The notes under the pieces: generated by a model
What the model was told of the DNA's origin: nothing
The model's input: only the letters and a program-made list of their open reading frames with translations
Database searches by the model: none
Position numbers and translations under genes: made by a program
Shown here: piece after piece, positions 24,716 to 35,500 of the stretch
Layout: each line of letters begins with the position of its first letter
Numbering within the stretch: the stretch's first letter is position 1
From: Trochalopteron elliotii
Taxonomy: Eukaryota > Chordata > Aves > Passeriformes > Leiothrichidae
Assembly (NCBI GenBank): GCA_024734555.1
Contig: JANPWX010000544.1
Span: 1,314,788-1,378,787, forward strand
DNA length: 64,000 bases
Direction: 5' to 3'

Positions 24716-26438
24716 CACCTCAGCCCCCTCCCCAGCAGCCACACCAGCCCATGTGTGGTTCTCTGGTCTCCTGAGACCCCTCCGGCTCTCCCGAGGGCTG
24801 ACGATATTTTATTAATATTTTCATTAATAGCTGTTCTAAAAAACTTAATTTATTAATACTTCTGTTAATTAAGGCAGATTTAACAGGCAGGAGATACCAA
24901 GGAGGCATGAAGCCGTAGCCTGTCAGTGGCAGATGCAGAGCACCTTCCACACTCAGACATTAATCTCCTTCATGGAAAAATAACTCTGATCTCTGCTCTG
25001 GCTTTTGGAGCCTCCCCTGCTCCAACATGTCAGTGATGAAAGGCCACAGAGGGAGCTCAGGGTATGGGGAGGGTGCTGGCAGGAGAGGGGCATTACCACA
25101 GCAAACTGGCTGGCATTGGAGAGCTTTGAGAGGGGGATTTGCATCAAAGGAAAACTCTCGGGGTTAGTTAAATATTCCTCTAAATATGCAAAGGAATGGA
25201 GTTACTGATGCTTGTTATTCTTATCTTCCTCTCGGTGTCACAACATCTTTAAGTTGGGTGAAGGTTTCACTTACTAAGGCGGTTGTAAAGATTTCACGTT
25301 AATTAAGAGGACTCCACTGCAAATCTGAATATGAATGAAGTTTGGCTGCTGAACCCCAGGGCAGTGAGCGCTGTGGGAACAGCAGACACTGACAAATGTT
25401 GATGTGAAAAGTAAAAAAGCCAAACAAAAAAAACCCCACCAAACCCAGAAAAACACCTAAACCAATGCTGCAATCTAGTACCTGTTCTGTGAGAGAGAAA
25501 AAATTGAGTTTGAATTGCCAGAAGGGGATAAAATAGATTTTCACTTGAATTTGCAGTCAAAGAAGTGAAATTCTGTCAATCAGGAGCACTGATGAGGGTT
25601 CTCCAGTGCCACCCATGCCTGGGTTACAGCCACATCACTCTGTTGCTCCTGTTCCCTCTCCATAGGCAGGTGCTGGCTTTGAAGGGTGGGGGGACCTCAG
25701 TGGAGGAAGGGAGAAGATCTGGGCTGGATCCTCATCTCAGGTTCTGTGCTCTGGTGAAGCCTCAGTCAGCCTTGACTGCTCATCACTCACTGGAGGTGGA
25801 GCTTCACCCAGTGGGGACAGTGGGGGCAGTCTTAGGGGTCTGGGGCTTCCAAGGATGGAGCTCTCATGGTGAACAGTGAGACTGGAGATACTTTTCCACG
25901 AAAAAACCCTGCTTTTTGGAGAAGTTTTTCATACTTGCCACTGCTTGGAAGGGCAGTGGCTGATAGTGAGGGTGAGCAGCTGTCACTCCAGTATCTGTAT
26001 TTTTTTCCAGCCCCATCGTGGAGTTGCTGTTGATGATCTGGGGTGAATCCTCTCCTTCATCTCTGCACTAATCCGTTTGGAGATGGATGGGCTTTCCTGG
26101 CTGGACATGACTAATTTGCCTTTGCACTGCAATTTTGGGTGATGGGGAGGGTCCAGCAGAGGTGCTGAGTACCTCTCCACCTCCCAAAGCAGGGTTTGGG
26201 GAAGGAAATGCTGATAGACAGCATTTTCACCTTGCTGAAAAAACATGGGACTTGGCTTCTGGAGTGGAAAAGTGACAAGCCGAGAGCCTAAATAAATTGG
26301 ATTTGTCCTCTTAAGGAGGATGCAGGCAGCGTGTGAGGCTGTGTGGGGGTGTTTTATTGTTGTTATTTTTTATTCACGGTTCCTTGAGCTGATCCTGGGG
26401 ATTGCACTGACTGTGGTTGTGTTTCTGGAAATGTGCAG

Positions 26439-26487
26439 GTTGGCCAGATGCAGTGGGGCATGGAGTGAACAGAAAGAGGTTAAATTG
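26439..26487 (+). promoter_or_regulatory. NEXMIF: Probable 5'UTR part of NEXMIF exon 2, with a short uORF
   Basis: A plausible acceptor ends at 26,438 ('ctggaaatgtgcag'), leaving about 49 bases before the start codon. Within them an ATG at 26,448 opens a six-codon upstream ORF (MQWGME, stop TGA at 26,466-26,468) that closes before the NEXMIF ATG. The frame of the main ORF is also open further upstream (see findings). The acceptor choice is inference, and transcript data would settle it. Confidence 0.45.
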
Positions 26488-26563
26488 ATGGATGACCAAC
26501 AAGAGCAGGATTGTGCCTCAGAAGACCAACAAACTATCCTGATTAATGGGGTGAAAGAAAATG
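26488..26563 (+). CDS. NEXMIF: NEXMIF coding exon 1 (exon 2 of the gene)
   Basis: Encodes the first 25 residues, MDDQQEQ... to ...ILINGVKEN, plus one base of codon 26. The ends match the mammalian N-terminus (MDNQQ... and LINGVKEN), which fixes the start at this ATG and not at an in-frame ATG 56 codons upstream. The donor is G|GTAAGG. The start context has T at -3 and G at +4, which is only moderate. Skipping this small exon would remove the annotated start codon. The following intron is about 4.3 kb. Confidence 0.93.
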
Positions 26564-29500
26564 GTAAGGAACTTAATTATGGTACATGAGGGAGCAACGA
26601 CAACTTGGAAGCCAACTTATTTTCCTAATCCCTTTTGTGCATTTAATATTAGCAGTTTGTGGGTATCTCTGCAATGTGGAGCAGGGGAGTAAATGGGTGT
26701 TTTCTGCACAGGAATCATTCCAGCCATAAATCTACACCTTTTTAGGCCTTAACAAGGACTGCTTTTACCTGTGCATGGGCATGGCTGGAAATGTTTATGT
26801 GCACATGCAGTTTGAATTAGAGATTTCAGTTTGGTTTCTTGGGGGGAAAAAGTCATCCAGGACTTTGTAGCCCCTCTATCTGTTGGGAATCTTTCCCTCT
26901 CTTAGCATTATGATCCCATTAGCCAGTATTAGCAAAATTTGGCTGAAGGATACTTAGTCCCTACAAACTGGGGGAAAATTAGAGATTGGGAAGGAGAAAG
27001 AAACCAGGATTAGTGGGAAGGGAAGGTTGGATTTATGAGCTCATTCTTGCCTGTGTCCCATCACCCAGCACATGGGATTCCTTATCCTGTAATCCCTTTT
27101 CTGCACAGACAGTTCATGTTCCTGGGAGCCACCAACATGGTTGGGGAAGGATCAGCCCCTTGCAGCAGCCTCCCAAAATGCAGAACTTTGTCTGTATCTA
27201 TTTCATCGATTCTATATTTGCTTTCAGAATAACTAATTAGGAGTAACAGTGCTCAGCTGTCTGAAACCCTGATTGAAATAAATAGGCCTCTGAGCATTTT
27301 CTGGGGTCATTTGGACTGCAGTCTCTGGCTACAGTAAATGCAGAGGGGAGGCACAGCCTGATGCTTTCATTCTTCAATGTGTTTTGTGTTTAATTTCATG
27401 GCTTTTTACATTTTGTATTGGCCTATAAATCTTCAGATAGCTAGATAGATTTTATTTATATATAAATTTGATCCTGTTAGATAGCAAGGACTTGGTCCTC
27501 TGACATATGTTCAGATCTTTCTGTCAGCTCTAAACAAGGTGATAGAGACAAATGTTCTTGTTCTTTACCAAAACCTTGGAGCACCTCCAGCCCTGTGGGT
27601 ACCCATGAGCCCTCAGCTGGTGCTGGTGGCAGGTGAGGCACGTGGTCACACTTGCCCCTGGGATGTAATGTGGGAGGTATCTGTCCCTGTCAGCCCATCT
27701 CCTTCCTGACTACACAGGGCAAAGCTGCAGCTCCAGAGCTGCAAAGGGATTTTGTAGCCACAGTCCCTTTGTCTGATCCAGTGGACAACAAAATCAGTGC
27801 TGCCCTGAGCAGTAAGGAGGGGATTTTTAGGACCTCATACCACTTCCATGGAATTCAGTTAAACAGGGCTTAAAAAGGGCTTTAATTAGACACAACACTA
27901 TAGATTGCTTCAGGTTAGAAGAGACCTTAAAGCCCATCCAGTGCCACCCCCTGCCATGGGCAGGGACACCTTCCACTATCCCAGGCTGCTCCAAGCTCCA
28001 TCCGACCTTGGACACTTCCAGGGGCAGCCACAGCTTCTCTGGGCACCTGTGCCAAGGCCTCTCCACTCTCAGAGCCAAGAATTCCTTCCCCACATCCCAT
28101 CCCAGCCTCCCCTCTGTCAGTTTAAACTTCCAGTTTGAACACTGCTGTGTGGGAGTTGCTGCTGAATCCAAGGCCAGGAGCCAGCAAAGCTCTGGAGCTG
28201 CCACCTCCCCTTGCCCATGTGCTGTTGGGTGGATGCTGAGGGAAACTGGGAAAAGTGGTTTTGCTTCTCCAGCATTTTCTGTGTGAACTGTATTCCCTTG
28301 GAGCATCAGTTGAACGCTGGCCTGATTTTAGGCTGATACGGAGCCACAGAAAATCAGGTTTTGGCATTTGTATTTCACAAGAGTTAAGTTCACTCACACA
28401 AGTATAAACCTAAAGAAACGCCCAGAGACAGTTTATTTTATATAATAGCAGCTTTGCCTATTGAATGCAGCTTTTGAGATTGAATTTCAGTTTTCTGCCT
28501 CCCCCTTCTTTGAGTCTTACAGCATTCACAGACATTCTTCTTTTATCCTGAAATTTTCCATGCTTCCTGTCAGCTCCAAGCTGATTTTTATTTTATTTTA
28601 CTTCTGAAGTGGAACTGCACTGGTTAATTTGTTTTGGTGCTTAAGGAAAAAGATACCACCTCTGCATTTCTGATCTGAAGACTGGTGGGAGGGACTCAAA
28701 AATCAGCTTTTTTATTTATTTCCTTTTTTTAACCATTTTCAAGCAAGCCAGTCTGGCCTTTTCCAAGTTGTTCATGTTGAAGATGATGACAGGCATTGCA
28801 TTGCACTTCTGCTTGGAGTTAGGGAGTCTTTGGGAAAAGGTTTAAATAAGTCCTGGGAGCGCTGCAAGGCTCCAGCTACAGTGTGTGCTTTGTTCAGACT
28901 TCCCTGATGGCTCCATCCCTAAGGCCCCTGTAACACAAAACTTATGGGAGTGTTTGGGATGAAATTAGGGAGCCTTTAGACCTCCTGCTTGGCACAGGAG
29001 GTGCCACTCCTTCCATGGCATCCTGTTCCTTTCCATCCTCCCCCCCTCAGGGGTTTTCCATCGTGCTGGTGGTACCCAGCACACACCTCCCCTCCCCAGC
29101 TGCCAAGGATGCAGGAGACTCCCTCTCCTCTCAATTTGGTATAAGAGCACTTGCAGAAGGTTGCAGCAGCCAAATAAATCCCTTTGCATGCCCCATTTAA
29201 TGCCACATCCTGGTGCTCCAGTTGTGTTTTAAAGCTTGTCCCTCCTTGGAAAGCTTCACTCTCACCCCTCTGCCTTCAGTGGAGCCACCAAAAAGGAAAG
29301 ACCTGAGCCATGACAAAAGCACCGGGCTCCGAGTCGGCAGAGCTCTCTGGCTGGGATGAATGCACTCACTGGAATATATTTTTTTTTAATACAGAGATAT
29401 CAGAGCGTGTTCATGGATGAAAAGACATCGTATTTAAATTTCAAGGGTCATACCGTCCGTTGAGCCAGGAGTCAGATAAAAGTACATTCATAACTTTATT

Positions 29501-32500
29501 CTGCCATAAAAGAAGCGCAACGAGGTAAAACTAAAAAAAAAAATCCTCAAGTTAAAAAAATCCTTACATGACTAAAAAGGCATTTTTAGCGATTAAGAAA
29601 GAATGGCAAACCCCACAATAATTCTAACAATAATTGCTTTAAACTCTGTGTTATCTTCTGCCTTCCCTTGGCATGGACAGTGACAAAAAAGACTGCTGGG
29701 TTTTTTAAATCGGCCATCACTTCCTGACTCAGGAGCAGTAAAGCAGCTCAGGTGTGTGCAAGCCCAGACCCTGCAGTGGGAGGGTGCTTTATTTCTTTAA
29801 GAATCTTATTTTCCTGTTAATTTTTTCCATGTTAATGAGAACATTTTTATTAGGCTTGTTTTGGTTTTTTTAATAACATTGTGAGGTTTGAGAGGCAGTT
29901 TCCAGGTAACCGTATGAATATGAGGAGGGAAGAGCGGATGGGGCTGCGTGTTCTAAACGTACTCTTGTACCTCTTCCAGCTGGCTGCAGGGAGCAGCGTG
30001 TTTACCTCTGCCTTCCACACACATCACCACCTCAACTGGATCCAGGAGGGAAGGATTGCTGGGAAGGGCTTCCCAAAGGAGCACTTGGGAAAAGTCCAAG
30101 ACGTGGTGTTGGAGTCCAGGGCATCCCTTTGGATGAGCTGGGACCCGAGGAAGGGAATTTGAACCCTGCACAGGGGGGTGTGGAGCCAGTCCAGGGGGGT
30201 TGGAGACCTTGGCACACAGCCCAGGAAGGCACCACGTTTGATTTTAGTCCATGGGAGAGGCTTCCAACACTGAGAGAAGAATTACAAACCTCAAAGGTGT
30301 GAAAATAGTAGCTTAGCACAGCACGGGGTGAAAAATTTTGTAGTTTTGGGGTTCTTAGAATAGAGGTAAGTGGGGGACAAAATGGAGGATTTAGGGTGTC
30401 GCCCTGAGTTCCTCTCCTTCTTCCTCGTCCTCCATCTTCTGAGGTGGTGATGACACAAAGTAGTTTGAGGGGATTGGGTCAAGGTAGAAATGACCCTTCT
30501 AGTATAGGTACAAGACATTGGCACGAAATTGTAAATAATGGACATGTAGTTATCTGTATTAGAGCAAAGCAAGGCCCCATGGGCGGGCAGTGGCCTCATG
30601 TCCCAGCTGCTGTCCACACCTCGGCTGGGTGCAGAGAGAATTCTGAGATATCAAATAATAAACAACACCAGAAACCTGAAAACAAGGTCTTGGAGACTCT
30701 GCTTCTTTCTTGCGACACGGCTCAGGGCTTTTAGAGGGCCAAGGAAACTTTTAACAACCTGAATCTCGGGTGAGAAACCAAACCCGAGAACGTGGGAGAA
30801 AGGGGAGCGGGGTGGCGAGCCGGAGACCTCCAAGGGTGTTAAAAAAAAAAAAAAAAAAGAGGTAATCCCTTGTCTCTTTTTCTCCCTGTCCTTCCATCCC
30901 TGCAGAGTCGCACGGGCTGGACGGCGATGAGAGGCCCTGCAGCACTGCCGAGGCTGCGGCGCCGTTCCCGGCGCTGAGCGCGGCCGCCAGGGAGGGCCCC
31001 GCGTGCCACCGTGCCCTGACGGCCAAGAAGCCCTGCCTGCTGAGCCCCCCGTCCCCGCTGCGCCTCACAGATGTCCCCGAGCACGCCTCGGACGACTCCT
31101 CCGCCCACGCCATCTCCCTGACGTCCTGCGTGACCAAGGGCATGAGCTCCTGGTCGCTGCCGGGCGACTGCGAGAAGGCTCCTTTCAGCATGATGGAGCC
31201 CGGGGGGATGTCGGCGCTGACGGGAGACTGCCTGATGCAGCCCAGCCGGACCTGTCTGGGCTGCTTTATCGAATCCAAGGACGGCATTGATGCGGAGCCG
31301 GGAATAAGCTTGAAAGTGGGGGATATAAATAGGGATTATGACACCTGTTCGGTCTCTGATATAGGGATTCACTGCATGAGCACAGGAGAAACCATGAGAT
31401 ATGGGGATCAACTGCTTTCAGACCAGCTTTTAAGCTTCCCTATGCATAAATCGAGGGCAGCGGACAAAAGAGATGCAGAAAAATCTGACAGTGATTCAGA
31501 GGACCCCACTCAGAAAAATTATTACGAGGGATTACTATTAGACAAATGCAATGGTGAGGAACCTTTACTAACAAATCCCAACCAGGAATGGGGCTATTTT
31601 GAATCTTTCATTAGTGAAAGTAAAATTGAGCTGCTTGACCTCTGCTCCAAAAATGAGCTTTCTGTAAATCTGTTTTCTGAGGAAGACGTGGACAATTACA
31701 TGTTCGACGATGACGATTCCACCTTGGGAAGTGATGTCTGCTCCCTAAAGATTAGATATGAATCTTTCCAGGACAACGTGCGGGAGAAGACCACCACCCT
31801 ACAAGAGGACGCCCAGTTCAACTTCTTCCCCAGCGTGTTCAGCAACTGCACCAAAAGGGACAACAGGAGCACCCTGAAAAGGGGGCCCAGCGGTGCCACC
31901 GACCCCTCTCAATTCAAATCTGAGGAAGGCATCATCTGGGGGGAGGAGGAGGAGGATGGCGAGGAAGAGGACGGTGAGGAGGAGGAGAAAGCTGCCTTAA
32001 ATAAATCTTGCAACAGCACAGAGATGGTGCAGTACGTGGGCTCCAAGAGGAGCCACTTCTTGGACTCGGTGAATTCCACAGAGGACTCCGGGGAGTTCAG
32101 CGACGACAGCACTTGCACGGAGTCCTCCTACGACGTGCTGCGGGATATCAAGGACTGCAGCCGGTACCTGGCCCGGGACCACTCCGGCTCCTTCATCCAG
32201 CAGAACTACGGGTTGAGGGCGAAGAGGAAAGTGCGATACAGCGACGACTACCTGTACGATGTGGACTCCATCGAGAACGAGAAGATCCTGGACAAGAAGG
32301 AGTGGCTCCCGGATGGGCCCAAGGAGGAGGATGACGATGAATGGTGCCCCAAGAAACGGCGAAAAGTCTCTCGCAAGGAGCCCCCCGTGATCATCAAGTA
32401 CATCATCATTAACAGGTTTAAAGGGGAGAAGCATATGCTGGTGAAGCTCAGCAAAGTGGATGCCAACGAGACAACTGTTACTCTGAATGAGGAGCTGCTC

Positions 32501-35500
32501 AGCAAATACAAGAAGCTGGCCCCACTGAAGGGCTTCTGGCAGGAGAGGCAGCAGAGCCGGCTGGATTTGCTCAGATCGTCTCTCTACCACAAGCAGAATT
32601 TCTATCTTAACGGCTCAGATGCTTCGTTCCTCCCTCACCCACGGAAGCGAAAATGCAAGCTAGCAAACAGGCACCGGATTCAAAGAATTAAAGCCATCGA
32701 GCAATCAGTGAACAAGCTGGGCTCTTGCTCCTCTGATCACAAGCAGCCTTGCAGCAGTAAGGAGGACGTGGGCCTGAAAGGGCTGCCGGCGTTAGCCATC
32801 GCCACCCCCAGCTGTGCCAACGGATTACACGTCCACGACATCGCGGGCATCGCCGTGAAATGCAAACCGCAGGAGCGGGAGCACAAGGGGACAGAGCGGA
32901 AAGTGCTCCGCAGAATCAAATTCAAAAGTGAAGCCAGGTTGAAGTGCAAGAAGATCAAAGCTGCCACCAGTACGGCAGAGGACTCCCCAGCACTGGAAAA
33001 CCAGGACTCCGCAGCGCGTCTGAAGGACGAAAACAGTCCCTGTGCTTCAGACAGCTCCCATCTCCCAGAGTGCCACGAGGATAAGGTTGCTAAAAATTCT
33101 CCTTTCCTACCATCCACCTCCTCTTCAGACAAGCCTCTGCCATCTGCTAATATCACCACCAATGTACCCCTGATCCCCGGAGGGTATCTGCAGACGTTGT
33201 TAGATGCTTCGGATCTGTCGAGCAACCCCGGTATCCCGTACTTCGCCCAGCACCCCTCTGAGCAGCAGCAGCAGCAGCAGCAGCACCCTCTCCCCAGCAT
33301 CGTCCCGCCAGAAAAGCCCTTCCCGTCCCTGCAGCCGGCACAGAGCTGCGTGCTCTCCCCGCCCTCCGAGTCGGAGCTGCAGCAGTCGCCTGGCCACTTG
33401 GAGATGGAGCAGGGCAGCTTTGGCAGCATGTGGCCGGCCAGCAAGGGCAGCGAGCGCCAGGACTTCCCCAGGGACATGCCGGAGGCGGCCGGAATGCCGA
33501 GCGAGTTTGCCCCGGGCACAGATGGCCTCCCCACCTCTGGATACACTCAAGTCAATCTGAATAGCGGCAAATTGCTATACCAAAAAAATTACATGCCGGA
33601 TAGCCAACAAGTGCAGTCTGATGATTCTTATCAGTCATGTCATTTCAATAATGGAGAGGGGCGCTTTCATTTCCAACGAGGTACACTCAATACGGATGAT
33701 GGCAGGCTCATTAGTTTTGATTCAGTGGGTTCATTGTCAGTTAGTTCTAGCAATTACAGTTCTTTAAGTTTAAAGTCTTGTGAAAAGGACGGCGAGGATG
33801 ATATTAATGATGATTTCTTGGCCCACTGCAGTCCCAAGCTAGTGATCCAGCAGAGCATAGATGAAATCACCCCTTTGAAGGAGTCCACGGACCTTTTAGA
33901 CATTTCCAACTTCACGCCTGATAGGTTCCGCCAGTCGTCGCTTTCGGAGATGTCCCCTCCAGACACTCCCAACCTGTCCCCGCAGATAGCTGGCTCCGAT
34001 GCCAAGCCTCTGGGCACCCTGAAGGGCTTTCAGGAGAGCCCCCAGGCCTCCCTCAACAGCTCCGAGAAGGTCAAGTGGAACTGTGGGGTCCTGCAGACCG
34101 AGGATCAGGCAGATAATGGGTTTGCTTTAAATAATCACCAGTTCCAGTTCCATATGTTCAACGATGAAGATTCTGTCAGCCTTCTCGAAAAGAGTCCATG
34201 CTTGTCAACATTTAATGAGCCATCTGGTCAAATTAGCACCAATAGCAAAGTGTCAAAATCGAAGAGGAAAAGTTCATCCAGCAAGAATGTGGGTACAAAC
34301 CAAAGCTCTTCCCAGAAAGCCACCCGGAAAAAATCACCCAAAACCAACAAAGGAACCGATAAGCCACAAGGGAAAAACTCCAGGCAGGCACCCAAATCCA
34401 CCAGGAAAGGGAAAAATGCAGCAGGAGTCAATGGCGAGAAGGCTCCGGCCGTTGGTGGCAGGGCAGTCACTCAGCTGGGCACCGTGGCCACAGCCACCAA
34501 AGGTGTGGCGGAGGGCACTCAGCACTGCAGCCCAGCAGGGGTGAAGCTGGGCAAGCACAACGGGCTCTCTGGAGAGTGGGCACTGGGAAAAGAGGGGGGC
34601 ACAGGCTGGTCGGAAGCCAGCCTGGGCAATGCCACCAGCCTCCTGGACGACGACCAGAGGGAGTTCGAGGAGCCTTCCAACATCCTGTCCAACATCGCGT
34701 CGGGAATGGCCGACGTCCAGAGGTTCATGATGGCCTCCATCGAGCCCTTGTGGGGGCCCGTCGGCCACAACAGCGTTCCAGACATATTCCGGTCGCCGGA
34801 GTCCAACAGCCTGAAATTGAAAACTCTTAAAATTTTGGCAGGGACGTCCCAAGAGTCGAAGAAGAAGGCGAACGGTGGCTCGCCGGGGGCGGCGAAGAAC
34901 CACAAGTCAAACAACAAGGGCTCGAGCAAAAACAGCAAAGCCGTGACCTGCGACTCCGGTCGCCCCAACTGCTCCACCGGCTTCACCACGGACATTCACG
35001 CTCCCTTTTTTGATAAAAACTATAGTAACCTGAGCACTTTAGGCAATAATGGACCTACCCATAAAAAACTCTACCGTCATAAATCCAGTTCGAAATCACT
35101 GAGGGATGAGAACTGTAAAATCAAGCGGACGGACCGCGAACAGCCCCACAAGGACCCACCCGTGACAGCTGCTTTTGAGAAACTGAGGTAATGCTGCACC
35201 AAACTGGCTGGAATGCCCCTAACCTCCCTCCCACCTGCTAGGCCTGCTGTTCCTCAGTTTTTCCTTCCTGAAAGCAAAAGTTTGCATGAAAAAAAAAAAA
35301 AAGACATTCCCCTTTTACAGTTTCAGTTGGTTTTGGTTTTGGGGTTGGTTTCTTTTTTTTTTGTTTGTTTGTTTGTTTGGGTTTTTTTAATGATTATTTT
35401 TAAAAATGCATGAAAATACTTCTGACTTGCAAGCTACCTAAAAGAATGACCAATTTTCTGGCTTGGCTGGGGTTAAAAAAACTAACAAGGCTACTCTTTT

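Larger units (their letters stand above)
1..26438 (+). other. Probable NEXMIF intron 1 (no coding sequence seen)
   Basis: No exon with conserved coding potential was recognised left of the first NEXMIF coding exon. In mammals the NEXMIF start codon lies in exon 2 after a very long first intron, so this stretch is inferred to be that intron. It contains the CR1 fragments listed separately, an AT-rich tract and an inverted duplication. The remaining stretches (1-859, 1,091-2,410, 6,444-8,881, 12,000-15,440, 15,833-19,018, 19,246-24,621, 24,716-26,438) are unique-looking DNA. About 23,560-24,600 is strongly pyrimidine-rich on the + strand, and 23,330-23,480 may be a very old CR1 remnant. Short open frames occur throughout, but none resembles a known protein. 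Confidence 0.7.
26564..30905 (+). other. NEXMIF: NEXMIF intron 2
   Basis: The donor is GTAAGG. The acceptor is preceded by a strong pyrimidine tract ('tccctgtccttccatccctg'). The intron contains one antisense CR1 fragment, an LTR near its 3' end and an 18-A run just before the pyrimidine tract. The stretch 29,380-29,640 is AT-rich and unique-looking, with few repeats, and is a candidate conserved noncoding element. No other exon is recognised. Confidence 0.9.

Noticed and set aside
31130..31132. GTG as a translation start for the long NEXMIF frame
   Set aside because: The frame continues upstream to the splice acceptor at 30,905, and the upstream residues match the NEXMIF N-terminal region. 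The real start is in the previous exon.
32737..33546. Long antisense open frames across the NEXMIF giant exon
   Set aside because: They are shadows of a GC-rich coding exon, with no resemblance to known proteins and no splice or promoter context.
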